From Paenibacillus alvei DSM 29 (GTDB taxonomy: Bacteria > Bacillota > Bacilli > Paenibacillales > Paenibacillaceae), in contig NZ_AMBZ01000002.1 in NCBI RefSeq assembly GCF_000293805.1, positions 519,001 through 583,000 on the forward strand: a stretch of DNA of 64,000 bases, read 5' to 3'. Position numbers and translations under genes: made by a program. The notes under the pieces are model-generated. The model did no database searches. It saw only the letters and a program-made list of their open reading frames with translations, and had not been told where the DNA came from. Position 1 is the stretch's first letter. Each line of letters begins with the position of its first letter. Below are positions 1 to 8,959 of the stretch, piece by piece.

Positions 1-1
1 A

Positions 2-352
2 TCGCTTATGGGTGCGGATGCGAAGCGAGTAATGTCGATCGGAACTGAAACAGCTCCTGCCCTGCTTATCGAGTTTGGGAGCGGCAGACAAGCGACGATT
101 CGCCACCTTGGCGACGAATGCCCATTTACGCTGGCAGTGAAGTACCGCTCCGGAAGCTGCCGCATTTTGAAACCGGAATCGGATTTTTTCCAGCTGTTTA
201 TGCGCGATTTAGTAGCTTTTTTCGAATCAGGCCATGCAACGGTACCGTCTGAGCACACTATCGCCATTATTTCTATTATTGAAAATGGTATGAAAGCGAT
301 GCAGCGGCCGTATGAATGGATTGAGCTGCCGTGCGCTGCCGTTCATTCGTAA
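2..352 (+). CDS. Gfo/Idh/MocA-family oxidoreductase, C-terminal part (partial)
   Basis: The reading frame is open from the first bases of the window, so only the last ~117 residues are present; the ATG at 8 is probably internal. The segment GADAKRVMSIGTE and the ending EHTIAIISIIENGMKAMQ resemble the substrate-side C-terminal domain of Gfo/Idh/MocA sugar dehydrogenases, which use NAD(P) bound by an N-terminal Rossmann fold lying outside the window. Substrate cannot be inferred. It runs in the same direction as the glycosidase-like gene that follows, with about 140 bases between them, so a shared carbohydrate-related role is possible but not shown. Confidence 0.6.
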   Translation, partial: SLMGADAKRVMSIGTETAPALLIEFGSGRQATIRHLGDECPFTLAVKYRSGSCRILKPESDFFQLFMRDLVAFFESGHATVPSEHTIAIISIIENGMKAMQRPYEWIELPCAAVHS

Positions 353-492
353 TCAGCAGATGGGAAGAGCGAACCATTTGCATTTCTAAGGCCGATTCGG
401 TATAACAATTCCTAACTGAACCCATTCTTTATGGGAACTCGATCACAATGAAACAGAGGCAGCAAGAAGCGGCACATATAGGAGGTATTGCT

Positions 493-1983
493 ATGTTTTC
501 ATTTCGTACATTTCGCTTATTCGGTTCGCCCGGATCTCGTGAGGTTCACATATCTCCTCCCTTCTTGCTGTCTTCCGCGGAATCTAGCACAACCAAGCAT
601 CATAAGCATTTGTGCAAAAACAACGCCAATAAACACCACGCTTCCGCGCTTGCGGGTCCCACCATACAGGTCGATCCGACATTCCGTTATTATCAGGATC
701 GCTCAACGGCCAGCATCGCTGATGAAATGGTTCAGAATGGCTATGTGGGCGTCCATTATTTCGTCGTAAACGAAAATAACGTTAACCGCGAGCTGATTGA
801 GGCTTTCCAGCAAAGGGGCTTGTACGTATGGGCACTCGTACTCGGCAATGGCTCCTACTCCGTAGAAGGCTTCCCTCCGGAATGGCCGAGCTGGCAAATG
901 GAGCTGCTGAAGCCAGTGAACGATGGTTATTACCGCTTCTCGCCGCATAACAAGGATTATGTCCAGTGGAAAAAGCAAAAGCTTGCTCAATTGGTACGCG
1001 ACTATCCATTTGACGGGATCGAGGTAGCAGAGCCGTATTTCCCTGAATGGGACGGAATCCGAAGAGGCGTGTACGGGGATGTCGGCCCGCTGGCGCAAGC
1101 GGCGTTCAAGGAACAGTACGGACACCCGCGTATTCCGAACTTCACCGACCCGCGCGATCCCGATTATTATTTGACCAATACAGCATTATATCGAGATTGG
1201 GTTGAATTTCGGGTCAATGCGGTGAACAGCTTCTTGAATGAGTTGATGAACGGAAAAGGCGGGGTTCGAGAAGCCAGATGCGATATTCTCGTGGCAACCT
1301 GGTCCTTAGCGATAGACGCAGGCCCTGACTCTGTTGCCAAGCTGCGCGAGCTGCAAGGTCTCGATGCCGCCGCGATGATTACAGCCGTCCATCCTGATCT
1401 GCATTTCCTGCAGACGCATTGGCCGGATTGGATGAAGCCCCAGAGCAAGCTGCCGCCGCAGTATATTCGCAGCTATCAAAATTTTGTGGATCAGATTCGA
1501 GCCGTCCACCCGGACATCCCGCTAGGAGTTCAGGCCGATATTGGCTCCACGCTCTCAATGGTGAAGGATCGGAACTGGTATCTTGAATTTGGCGAAGTAG
1601 CCCAGGATATGGGGTTCTCTACTTGGACCGCTTACGAATATCACCTCGGCAAATATATGTACGATGAAGCCCCTGTCCCTACTGCGGTCAGCAGACCCGA
1701 GCGCGACAAGGCCGTCGTATCCTTTCAAAAGCGGATTGATGAGGCTTCTGCGAAGCGTCCGGGCAGTGTGAGCATCGTGACGGGCAAGGGAGAGCTTCCT
1801 CTTCCCCCGGAAACCATTACCGTGGACGGAAATAGGCTGATTATTCACTCTGACAGGCTGCCACTGACAGAATTCTGTCTGCGGCTTCAGCATATCGCCG
1901 ACACGCCTGCCTATTGGCTGTATAACAAGGATAACCCCGCCAATGTTATGAAGGGCGTTACAATTATAACAGTGCCTGAATAG
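493..1983 (+). CDS. Putative glycoside-hydrolase-like TIM-barrel protein
   Basis: The start at 493 is chosen because GGAGGT lies at 481-486; an in-frame ATG at 448 has no comparable site. The product is 496 residues. After a Lys/His-rich segment at residues ~35-55, the sequence reads like a (beta/alpha)8 barrel: VGVHYFVVNENN, then YPFDGIEVAEPYFPEWDG, where the acidic residues sit where glycosidase-like barrels place catalytic or binding carboxylates. No signal peptide is convincing. The specific family is not recognised. The last ~70 residues form a separate small beta-rich region. The neighbour upstream is a sugar-type dehydrogenase, which fits carbohydrate metabolism. Confidence 0.45.
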   Translation: MFSFRTFRLFGSPGSREVHISPPFLLSSAESSTTKHHKHLCKNNANKHHASALAGPTIQVDPTFRYYQDRSTASIADEMVQNGYVGVHYFVVNENNVNRELIEAFQQRGLYVWALVLGNGSYSVEGFPPEWPSWQMELLKPVNDGYYRFSPHNKDYVQWKKQKLAQLVRDYPFDGIEVAEPYFPEWDGIRRGVYGDVGPLAQAAFKEQYGHPRIPNFTDPRDPDYYLTNTALYRDWVEFRVNAVNSFLNELMNGKGGVREARCDILVATWSLAIDAGPDSVAKLRELQGLDAAAMITAVHPDLHFLQTHWPDWMKPQSKLPPQYIRSYQNFVDQIRAVHPDIPLGVQADIGSTLSMVKDRNWYLEFGEVAQDMGFSTWTAYEYHLGKYMYDEAPVPTAVSRPERDKAVVSFQKRIDEASAKRPGSVSIVTGKGELPLPPETITVDGNRLIIHSDRLPLTEFCLRLQHIADTPAYWLYNKDNPANVMKGVTIITVPE

Positions 1984-1986
1984 AAA

Positions 1987-2037
1987 AAAAGCAATCAACC
2001 GGCTCCCGCGTTCTTATGGGGATAGTTGATTGCTTTT
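1987..2037 (+). terminator. Hairpin terminator after the glycosidase-like gene
   Basis: AAAAGCAATCAAC at 1987-1999 pairs with GTTGATTGCTTTT at 2025-2037, a 13-bp stem beginning four bases after the stop codon. A-rich and T-rich flanks would let it work for both strands, and the next gene (ending at 2090) is convergent. Confidence 0.75.
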
Positions 2038-2089
2038 CGCATTTTTCTTGATACAATCTCTTGGGTTACAGACGAATCGCGATATTTTC

Positions 2090-2326
2090 TTATGTGAGAG
2101 AACGATCTGCGTGATCCCCTTCCTCTTCTACATACTCTAAAATATCGCCGGGCTGGCATTCTAAGATGCTGCATAAGGCATCCAATGTCGAGAAGCGAAT
2201 CGCTTTCGCCTTGTTCGTTTTTAATATCGAAAGATTGGCCATCGTAATATCTAATCTTCTGGAGAGCTCGGTAGAGCTCATCTTTCGCTTGGCCATCATT
2301 ACATCCAGATTAACTCGAATTGCCAC
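2090..2326 (-). CDS. XRE-family helix-turn-helix regulator (YozG-like)
   Basis: A 78-residue, single-domain Cro/CI-type DNA-binding protein. It starts with GTG at 2326. The helix-turn-helix covers roughly residues 15-60 (SSTELSRRLDITMANLSILK, then FSTLDALCSILECQPGDIL), typical of the small XRE proteins that pair with DUF2975 membrane proteins. Here the partner directly upstream is only a remnant (2342-2482), 15 bases away, so the regulator has probably lost its cognate membrane protein. Function beyond DNA binding is inferred. Confidence 0.8.
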   Translation of the reverse strand: MAIRVNLDVMMAKRKMSSTELSRRLDITMANLSILKTNKAKAIRFSTLDALCSILECQPGDILEYVEEEGDHADRSLT

Positions 2327-2341
2327 AATGATAACCCCACT

Positions 2342-2482
2342 TTATATCGTTTGATCGTTTTCTTCTTTGATTCTTGTCGCCTCCTCAAATAGCTGAGCCA
2401 AGGTCAGGCTCAAAAAACCAATAGCGAGTGCAAGGAATGACACAACCACCATCGGAACGATGGTCAGTGCATCCAAAAACAT
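2342..2482 (-). pseudogene. DUF2975 (YoaS-like) membrane protein remnant
   Basis: An unannotated frame encodes about 46 residues, one hydrophobic helix (LTIVPMVVVSFLALAIGFLS) ending LAQLFEEATRIKEENDQTI. That ending matches the C terminus usual for DUF2975 proteins, which sit immediately upstream of small XRE regulators exactly as here. Full-length members are around 150 residues or more. The frame is closed by a TAA a few codons upstream, so the first two thirds are missing. I read it as a 5'-deleted gene. Confidence 0.6.
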
Positions 2483-2643
2483 GTCGTACGCATACAACAA
2501 AAATTATAGAACACCCATTAAACAAAAGAATTTCCTCATTGTAGAGATTGAATTATCGTTTGTCAATAAATATTAGCTTTAAAACAATAACACAAGCACG
2601 TTCGTTACCATTAAGAAGGCCCGTAATTGAAACTCGCATCGTG

Positions 2644-3534
2644 TCAGTGTCCGTTCAAATGAAGCGACCTCTTTAAAAAATGATATAACTTCGCGGCGGC
2701 CAAACTCATTCGATGCGGCTGCACTCTGCAAAGCATGCCGGTCAGCATATCGACCGAGGCTCCTTCCATTGTGCGAACCACTGTGCCTAATGGCGCAGAA
2801 TCTACCATGATCTCCGGCACGAAGGCAATGCCTAGCCCGCTTTGCACATAATGCTTCAGTGCACCCATGCTCCCAATCTCCATCGTGTCTATGCCGATCT
2901 GCCCCATGTCCTGCAGGATAAAATCGAGCTTCTTCCGATAGGGACAAGCATCTGCGGTTATCAATAGGCGATTTCCCTCCAAGTCTGCTGGCTGAATGAT
3001 GTCATGGGATGCTAGCGGATGATGTTCTGGCAGCAGCATGGCAAATGTTTCAAGAAAGAGTGGCTCAAAATGCAGATCGGTGCCTACCTCAGGCGACGAG
3101 CATATCGCAAAATCGAGATCGCTGTGAAGCAATTGCTCTACTAATGCAGGGGTGCTGGCGATCTCAACAGCGATACGAATTTGTGGATGGTCGCCCATGA
3201 ATTCCGCTAATCTGTAGGGCAAGCGACTGCTTGCTGTAGGTTCTGTTACGCCGATTCGAACAGATCCGGCTTCTCCGTTACTCATATCCGCGATATTGCT
3301 TTGCAGTTGCTCCATACGGTGTACGATTTCCAGACTTTGCTCGTAGAACAGCCTGCCTGCTTCTGTCAGATGAATCGCCTTCCCGCGATCAAAAAGCTGT
3401 GCGCCGATTTCCTTCTCCAGCTTCTGTATTTGCATCGTGATCGTCGATTGTGCATAGTTCATTTCCTCTGCCGCTCGGATAAAGCTGCCTGATTTTACGA
3501 TACATTGGAATGTTTTTAAGGTTTTGATGTCCAC
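2644..3534 (-). CDS. LysR-family transcriptional regulator
   Basis: 296 residues, the normal LysR length. Residues 1-60 form the winged helix-turn-helix (DIKTLKTFQCIVKSGSFIRA, AEEMNYAQSTITMQIQKLEK) and residues ~90-290 the periplasmic-binding-like effector domain (VRIGVTEPTASSRLP, LDFAICSSPE). It is transcribed away from the SDR gene at 3662 with a 127-base shared intergenic region. LysR proteins commonly control the divergent neighbour, so the SDR gene is its likely target; the inducer is unknown. Confidence 0.93.
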   Translation of the reverse strand: MDIKTLKTFQCIVKSGSFIRAAEEMNYAQSTITMQIQKLEKEIGAQLFDRGKAIHLTEAGRLFYEQSLEIVHRMEQLQSNIADMSNGEAGSVRIGVTEPTASSRLPYRLAEFMGDHPQIRIAVEIASTPALVEQLLHSDLDFAICSSPEVGTDLHFEPLFLETFAMLLPEHHPLASHDIIQPADLEGNRLLITADACPYRKKLDFILQDMGQIGIDTMEIGSMGALKHYVQSGLGIAFVPEIMVDSAPLGTVVRTMEGASVDMLTGMLCRVQPHRMSLAAAKLYHFLKRSLHLNGH

Positions 3535-3661
3535 CAGGAATCCCTACTCATCAATTCATTTTAATTGAACTATATCTTCATTACATTCAATTATACAAAT
3601 ACATACGAGCTCAGTACAATGAATATGAACAGATAAAGAAAGGGAACGGGAGGGCGTAAGC

Positions 3662-4402
3662 ATGGACTTGAAGCATAAGGTAGCATTGGTGACAGGCGGG
3701 GGTACTGGAATTGGCAGGGCGACCGCGATCGAATTATCAAAGCGGGGGGCATTCGTAGCGATCAACTATTCCCGATCCGCAGCCGATGCGGAAGAAACGG
3801 TACGAAGCATTCAAGCCAACGGCGGTCGCGCCATAGCTGTTCAAGCAGATATTTCACGGGATCACGAAGTTAAGATGATGGTGAACCAGATCGTGCATGC
3901 CTTCGGTACGATTGACGTGCTTGTAAACAATGCGGGCATTACGAAGCATATACCGATAGAGGATCTGGATGCCGCAACGGATGCGGTATGGGATGAGCTT
4001 TTTAACGTTAATGTAAAAGGGATGTTCTATTGTGCTCGGGCCGTTGCTCCTTACATGAAGCAGACGCAGAATGGCGCAATCGTCAACGTTGGCAGTATTG
4101 CCGGACAGACAGGGCTCGGTTCCTCGCTCCCCTACGCGGTATCCAAGTCGGCAGTCCATGGCCTGACCAAATCGCTGGCACGCGCACTAGCGCCTGCCAT
4201 TCGAGTCAATTGCGTCGCGCCCGGTGCAGTAGCGACCAGATGGTGGCGCGGACAAGAGGAGCGAATGCAGCAGCTCGCCCCGAATCTATTGCTGCAGCAC
4301 CTCTCAACATCGGAGGATATCGCACAATTCATTTGCTCCGTCCTAGAACAGGAAGCCATGACGGGACAAATCATCACGGTAGACAGTGGGCAAACCCTAT
4401 AG
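3662..4402 (+). CDS. SDR-family oxidoreductase (FabG-like)
   Basis: 246 residues, typical for classical short-chain dehydrogenases/reductases. The NAD(P) motif TGGGTGIG is at residues 11-18, NNAG at ~90, the catalytic Ser in VGSIAG and the YAVSK Tyr/Lys pair at ~155, followed by IRVNCVAPGAVAT. All catalytic residues are present, so it should be an active cytosolic reductase. The substrate cannot be read; FabG-like proteins outside fatty-acid operons often act in secondary pathways. RBS GGGAGGG lies just upstream, and the divergent LysR gene is the likely regulator. Confidence 0.9.
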   Translation: MDLKHKVALVTGGGTGIGRATAIELSKRGAFVAINYSRSAADAEETVRSIQANGGRAIAVQADISRDHEVKMMVNQIVHAFGTIDVLVNNAGITKHIPIEDLDAATDAVWDELFNVNVKGMFYCARAVAPYMKQTQNGAIVNVGSIAGQTGLGSSLPYAVSKSAVHGLTKSLARALAPAIRVNCVAPGAVATRWWRGQEERMQQLAPNLLLQHLSTSEDIAQFICSVLEQEAMTGQIITVDSGQTL

Positions 4403-4461
4403 CCTGAAAATCGGGGCCTAAGTTCTGACGATCAAGCGAATATACTACAGTAAGGCAACCA

Positions 4462-4490
4462 ATCCTCCTGCACCTCTTCTGCGGGAGGAT
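4462..4490 (+). terminator. Probable terminator after the SDR gene
   Basis: ATCCTCC at 4462-4468 pairs with GGAGGAT at 4484-4490, with further pairing inside the loop, followed by a short ATTTGT. The T tract is weak, so termination is probable rather than certain. Confidence 0.5.
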
Positions 4491-4590
4491 ATTTGTCTAT
4501 CATGTCTAACTTGCGGTTATCCTCCGTCAATATCGTATAGTGTGAGTGAGTTAGGCTTTCTCATTTACAAGATGAACAGGAGTGATCACA

Positions 4591-5574
4591 TTGGATATCC
4601 AGTGGAAAACAGCCGAAATTGGCAAATGGGCTCGTTCAGGCATCATTTATTTCACCTCCAAGATGGAGATGCTTGAGGATGTTCCCTGCAAAATGTACAA
4701 GCTGCTCAGACAGCACAGCTTAACCCATCATTGTCACGACTATTTTCAAATTTGGTATGTGGCAAAGGGGAATTTCCAACATACTGTCAGCAATCGACGA
4801 TTCGATATTGGAAAGGGTGATATATTTGTAATTTCCCCATTCACCGTGCACCGGATTGAAATACCTCCCGATCAAGACATTGAAGTCTATGGCTGCGAGT
4901 TTATGCCTTCTTTTATTAACGAACGCTTTGAAGAAAAACCGGTGGCTCCTCTCTTTTTTGACGTTGCCTACCTGGAATATTTCCTTCGCCGGGATGACAG
5001 CATGCAATCGAAGATTACGCTCGGACACGTTGCGGAGATTCGCGTACTCAACGTACTCAAGGAAATGCTCGCTGAATATCAACGGCGTTCTCCTTTTTTT
5101 CAATTGGTGTTGAAATCCCATTTACTTCTTCTCCTCTCCATTCTCGTAAGAGAAATTAACAAAGACGTTGTGCAAGCAGGATTTGAGAAGGAGGAGAAAT
5201 ACAGATCGATTATGACAGGGGTTATTGATTATATCCATGCCGCCTATCACGAGGATTTGCATTTGAATACTCTGTGTTCCTTGTCGAATTTGTCGCGGTC
5301 TACCTTTTGCAGTGTATTCAAGACGTGGACGGGCAAGACGTTCAATCGTTACCTGGCAGACCTTCGCATGTTCCATGCTCTTACCATGCTGAAGCAGCCC
5401 GAATTGTCCGTTACGGATGTCTGCTATGCGATCGGATTCAACGAACTGTCCTACTTCTGCCGCATGTTCAAGAAATACACCGGCATTTCCCCTACCTCCT
5501 ACCGCAAGCAAGCGATCCAGCAAGAGCCATGCACGCATACGATAATCCCACTTTTACACACAAATTTGAAATAA
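4591..5574 (+). CDS. AraC-family transcriptional regulator
   Basis: The preferred start is TTG at 4591, eight bases after AGGAG (4578-4582); a GTG at 4582 overlaps that site and is too close. The product is 327 residues. Residues ~35-110 form a cupin-type sensing domain (HHCHDYFQIWYVAKG) and the last ~100 carry two helix-turn-helix motifs (LCSLSNLSRSTFCSVFK and SVTDVCYAIGFNELSYFCRM) ending with the AraC signature FKKYTGISPTSYRK. It sits 168 bases upstream of, and in the same direction as, a sugar ABC importer, so it is likely the local activator. Confidence 0.9.
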   Translation: MDIQWKTAEIGKWARSGIIYFTSKMEMLEDVPCKMYKLLRQHSLTHHCHDYFQIWYVAKGNFQHTVSNRRFDIGKGDIFVISPFTVHRIEIPPDQDIEVYGCEFMPSFINERFEEKPVAPLFFDVAYLEYFLRRDDSMQSKITLGHVAEIRVLNVLKEMLAEYQRRSPFFQLVLKSHLLLLLSILVREINKDVVQAGFEKEEKYRSIMTGVIDYIHAAYHEDLHLNTLCSLSNLSRSTFCSVFKTWTGKTFNRYLADLRMFHALTMLKQPELSVTDVCYAIGFNELSYFCRMFKKYTGISPTSYRKQAIQQEPCTHTIIPLLHTNLK

Positions 5575-5742
5575 AATAAAGCGCATACATGCTACCATGG
5601 GGATACTTCACACGAATAAGGAGGGAATTGACGACTACTCTGAATACACGGTATTGCTTATCACAAGTAGACTGCCTTCGAATCTAAAACTGTATAATCG
5701 GTGTCGATAATACCCATTTCTGAGTGTTGAGGGGGAATAAGC

Positions 5743-7041
5743 ATGAAAAGAAAGCCAATGAAGTGGTGCCTTGCACTGATTGTTGCGTTCTCCTTGCTTG
5801 CTGGCTGCTCCGGGGGAAGCACATCCGGTGAAGGAGGATCGACTGGCAATTCGGACTCCAAAGATAAGGTAGAGCTCAGCTTCTGGTATGGGTGGACCGG
5901 GCCGGAGGCCGCTGCACTGGAAAAGCTGATTGCCAAGTGGAATGCCTCCAACTCTGATATTCAGGTAAAAGGGCTGTCTCAAAGCGACTATCAGAAGCAG
6001 CTCACTGCAATTACAGGCGGCAATCCTCCCGATATCGCCTCTCAATTTGGGCAAAATGTCGTGCCTTGGGGGCTTCGTGGCGCGATGATGCCGCTTGACG
6101 ATTATATTTCCAAGGACAGTGTCGATCTGAAAGACTTTGTTCCTGCCGCGCTCAGCATCTCGCAACATGAGGGCAAAACCTATGCCTTTCCCATTGCCAT
6201 GCACGTCACGATGCTGTTCTATAACAAGGATATCTTAAAGGAAGCCGGCTTTAATGGCCCGCCAGAGACGATTAGTCAGCTCAAGGCGTATATTAAGGCA
6301 CTCAGTATCGTGGAGAATGGAGGACGGCTGCAGCGGCTTGGACTATGGCCGGGAATGGACACGTACACCTTCGCCAATGCGTACAACGGTTCGTTCTATG
6401 ATGAAGCTGCAAAGCAGGTTACACCCGACAACCCTGGTGTCAAATCAGCTCTCGAACTATCCAAGGGCATTTGGGATCAATACGGCTCAGCTAATCTGGA
6501 TCGCTTCTCTTCCGGTCTCGGACAATATATGTCCGCCCAAAATCCATTCTTCTCCGGCAAGTACGCGATGACGATCGACGGCGAATGGCTGCCGACCTTC
6601 ATTAAGCAGTTCGCTCCGAATTTGAACTACGGTATTGCTCCCATTCCATATGATGAAAAGCATTCTGAGCGGAAGAACCCCGGCAATGTCACGACGAGCG
6701 TGTTCTATATTCCGAAGGGTGTAAAGCACCCAGACGCTTCATGGAAGTTCCTGAAATGGATGACGGAGCCGCAGCAGATGGCCGAGTTCACCGCTGCGAT
6801 TGGGAACCTGCCAACGAGACTGTCCGCGCTGAAGGATCCGGTCTATCATGACGTACCTGGATTCAAAGAGTTCCTAGACTACTCTACAAGCAAAAACCTG
6901 CGTTCCTTCCCCGCTACTTCCTTCGCCAATGAGTACATTGCCGAGTTCGCAGTACAGGTTGACGCAATTTTAAGGGGAACTGTCAGTATGGAGGAAGGTT
7001 TGAAGAAGGTGAAAGACAAGATTCAGCCACTCGTCAAATAG
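5743..7041 (+). CDS. Sugar ABC transporter substrate-binding lipoprotein
   Basis: 432 residues. The N terminus is a lipoprotein signal peptide (KRKPMKWCLALIVAFSLLA, then GC), so the mature protein starts at the lipobox Cys and stays anchored outside the membrane. The body is a cluster-B type extracellular solute-binding protein (ELSFWYGWTGPEAAALEKLI, IPKGVKHPDASWKFLKWM), the family that delivers sugars or oligosaccharides to two-permease importers. The permease genes follow at once. No ATPase gene is present; such systems often share an MsmX-type ATPase encoded elsewhere, which is an inference here. Confidence 0.93.
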   Translation: MKRKPMKWCLALIVAFSLLAGCSGGSTSGEGGSTGNSDSKDKVELSFWYGWTGPEAAALEKLIAKWNASNSDIQVKGLSQSDYQKQLTAITGGNPPDIASQFGQNVVPWGLRGAMMPLDDYISKDSVDLKDFVPAALSISQHEGKTYAFPIAMHVTMLFYNKDILKEAGFNGPPETISQLKAYIKALSIVENGGRLQRLGLWPGMDTYTFANAYNGSFYDEAAKQVTPDNPGVKSALELSKGIWDQYGSANLDRFSSGLGQYMSAQNPFFSGKYAMTIDGEWLPTFIKQFAPNLNYGIAPIPYDEKHSERKNPGNVTTSVFYIPKGVKHPDASWKFLKWMTEPQQMAEFTAAIGNLPTRLSALKDPVYHDVPGFKEFLDYSTSKNLRSFPATSFANEYIAEFAVQVDAILRGTVSMEEGLKKVKDKIQPLVK

Positions 7042-7061
7042 AAGCCGTTGGGAGGGTACTT

Positions 7062-8018
7062 ATGATGAACATCTCCCCAGTCGTTGTCCCGCAACAAAAG
7101 AAAACAGGCTGGACGAAGAAAGAGCGGCATGTCTTCTTTCTCGGTCTGGCATTTGCGTCGCCTTGGATTATTGGTTTTCTAGCCTTTACTGTCTATCCAT
7201 TCTTCGGCTCCTTGTACTTCAGCCTGACCGAGTATGATCTGTTCCGTTCCCCGCAGTGGGTTGGCCTACGCAACTATGAGCACATTTTCGCAGACGAGAG
7301 CTTCTATCGTTCACTTGGCAATACACTGTTCATGACCTTTATATCCGTACCCATCACGCTCATTGTATCCCTAATGATCGCGCTGCTTCTGAACACGAAG
7401 GTGAAGGGAATTAATTATTACCGGACGATCTTTTACTTGCCGTCTGTCATTCCGATCGTTGCCAGCGCCCTCTTGTGGACGTGGATGCTGAACCCGGATT
7501 TCGGCTTAATGAACACGATTCTGCGCTCCCTAGGCCTTCCCGACCCCGCTTGGCTGCTGGATCCGCAATATACGAAGCCTTCTTTAATTTTAATGAGCTT
7601 ATGGGGAACCGGGGCAGGGGCCCTCATCTTCCTCGCTGCCCTTCAGGGCGTTTCAAAGCAGTATTACGAAGCGGCTCAAGTCGATGGAGCCAACTGGTGG
7701 CATCGATTTTGGAACATTACGATTCCGGGACTCTCGCCGATCATCTTGTTCCAGCTCATTATGGGGTTGATAGGATCGTTTCAGATTTTTACAGAATCGT
7801 ACATTCTGGCTGGGGGGAAGGTAGATGGGGGGAAATCGCTCGGCGGGCCAGATCAATCCTTGCTGTTCTATACGGTCAATTTGTATCAGGAAGCATTCGT
7901 TTACTTGAAAATGGGCTACGCCTCTGCCCTTGCCTGGATTCTATTCATCATCGTACTGCTCATTACATTCGTACTCTTGAAGACCTCGGCACGATGGGTC
8001 TATTACGGAGGTGACTAA
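7062..8018 (+). CDS. Carbohydrate ABC transporter permease, MalF/UgpA type
   Basis: 318 residues with six predicted membrane segments and the cytoplasmic EAA loop YYEAAQVDGANWWHRFWNIT, which docks the ATPase. The start ATG at 7062 follows GGAGGG after six bases, and the gene lies 20 bases behind the binding-protein gene. The last codons contain the ribosome binding site of the next permease, so the two are probably translationally coupled. Confidence 0.93.
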   Translation: MMNISPVVVPQQKKTGWTKKERHVFFLGLAFASPWIIGFLAFTVYPFFGSLYFSLTEYDLFRSPQWVGLRNYEHIFADESFYRSLGNTLFMTFISVPITLIVSLMIALLLNTKVKGINYYRTIFYLPSVIPIVASALLWTWMLNPDFGLMNTILRSLGLPDPAWLLDPQYTKPSLILMSLWGTGAGALIFLAALQGVSKQYYEAAQVDGANWWHRFWNITIPGLSPIILFQLIMGLIGSFQIFTESYILAGGKVDGGKSLGGPDQSLLFYTVNLYQEAFVYLKMGYASALAWILFIIVLLITFVLLKTSARWVYYGGD

Positions 8019-8019
8019 T

Positions 8020-8847
8020 ATGGCCTCGAAGCTTCGGAAATCCATTTTGTCGCATGCCGTGCTGATTCTGTTCTCCATTTTGTTTCTGTTTCCGTTCTTA
8101 TGGCTGGTCATGACCTCGTTGAAAACGCCAGACGAGATTTTCCAGCTTCCGCCCAGTCTCTTGCCCGACACCTTTCAATGGTCCAACTATGCTGCAGCGT
8201 TGGAGACAATCCCTTTCGCCCGCTATATGACGAATACACTCCTCATCTGCGCCATTAATATTGTCGGACAATTATTCGCCGCGCCGCTCGTCGCCTATTC
8301 GATATCCAGAATTCCATGGAAAGGGCGCGGTATCATCTTCTCCATCGTTGTCGCCACCATGATTTTGCCCGCTCAGGTGCAGCTTATCCCGCAATACATC
8401 ATTTTCACGAAGCTTGGGTGGGTAAACACGATATTGCCGCTGACGATCGGCGCCTTCTTCGGGGCTCCCTTCTTTATCTTCCTTCTGCGCCAATTTCTCA
8501 TGGGGGTACCCACAGAGTTATCCGAGGCCGCCAAGATAGATGGTGCTTCTGAAATCCGGATTTATATCCGCATCATTTTGCCGATTTTGAAGCCTGCGCT
8601 CGTGACGGTAGCCTTATTCTCCTTCGTCTGGTCGTATGTAGATTTTATGGGGCCGCTTATTTATTTGAATGATTCAGCAAAATGGACCATTACGCTCGGC
8701 CTGCAGGGCTTCCAGCAAGACCACGGCGCACAGTGGGAGAAGCTTATGGCTGCCTCCACCATTATGACGCTGCCGATGATCATTCTCTATTTCTTCGGAC
8801 AGAAGTATTTCATGCAGTCTGGATCGGCCTTGACCGGGTTTAAATAA
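8020..8847 (+). CDS. Carbohydrate ABC transporter permease, MalG/UgpE type
   Basis: The start is ATG at 8020: GGAGGTGA at 8008-8015 lies in the end of the upstream permease gene, whose TAA is at 8016-8018. A GTG at 8011 inside that site is not a credible start. The product is 275 residues with six membrane helices and the EAA loop SEAAKIDGASEIRIYIRIIL. It completes the importer begun by the lipoprotein at 5743. Family membership indicates uptake of a sugar, oligosaccharide or glycerol-phosphate compound; the substrate cannot be told. Confidence 0.93.
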   Translation: MASKLRKSILSHAVLILFSILFLFPFLWLVMTSLKTPDEIFQLPPSLLPDTFQWSNYAAALETIPFARYMTNTLLICAINIVGQLFAAPLVAYSISRIPWKGRGIIFSIVVATMILPAQVQLIPQYIIFTKLGWVNTILPLTIGAFFGAPFFIFLLRQFLMGVPTELSEAAKIDGASEIRIYIRIILPILKPALVTVALFSFVWSYVDFMGPLIYLNDSAKWTITLGLQGFQQDHGAQWEKLMAASTIMTLPMIILYFFGQKYFMQSGSALTGFK

Positions 8848-8865
8848 AAGAGGGGGGAGATTGGA

Positions 8866-8883
8866 ATGAATCGCAATCATTAA
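8866..8883 (+). other. Aborted five-codon reading frame with a good RBS (likely gene-start scar)
   Basis: Eighteen bases after the last permease gene, AGGGGGGAGA is followed by ATG at 8866, four more codons and TAA at 8881. The spacing is that of a real translation start in an operon. The simplest reading is that a fourth operon gene was deleted just after its start, but chance is not excluded. Confidence 0.3.
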
Positions 8884-8905
8884 CTAAATAGCAGATAGGC
8901 TGAGA

Positions 8906-8944
8906 GGCTGCCCTTCGAATCGTACATGAATCGTTGGGGCAGCC
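8906..8944. terminator. Terminator-like hairpin between convergent genes
   Basis: GGCTGCCC at 8906-8913 pairs with GGGCAGCC at 8937-8944. It lies between the importer operon and the convergent NADAR gene ending at 8960. The T tract is poor on both sides. Confidence 0.45.
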
Positions 8945-8959
8945 AATTCAGCTTGGTCT

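Noticed and set aside
2579..2947. 122-codon minus-strand frame
   Set aside because: It is another frame of the LysR gene (2644-3534) with no RBS and unusual composition.
5616..5700. Leader peptide starting TTG at about 5629 before the ABC transporter
   Set aside because: GGAGGG is only three bases from the TTG and the 19-codon frame has no recognisable features.
8011..8013. GTG start for the second permease
   Set aside because: It lies inside the GGAGGTGA ribosome binding site; ATG 8020 is correctly spaced.
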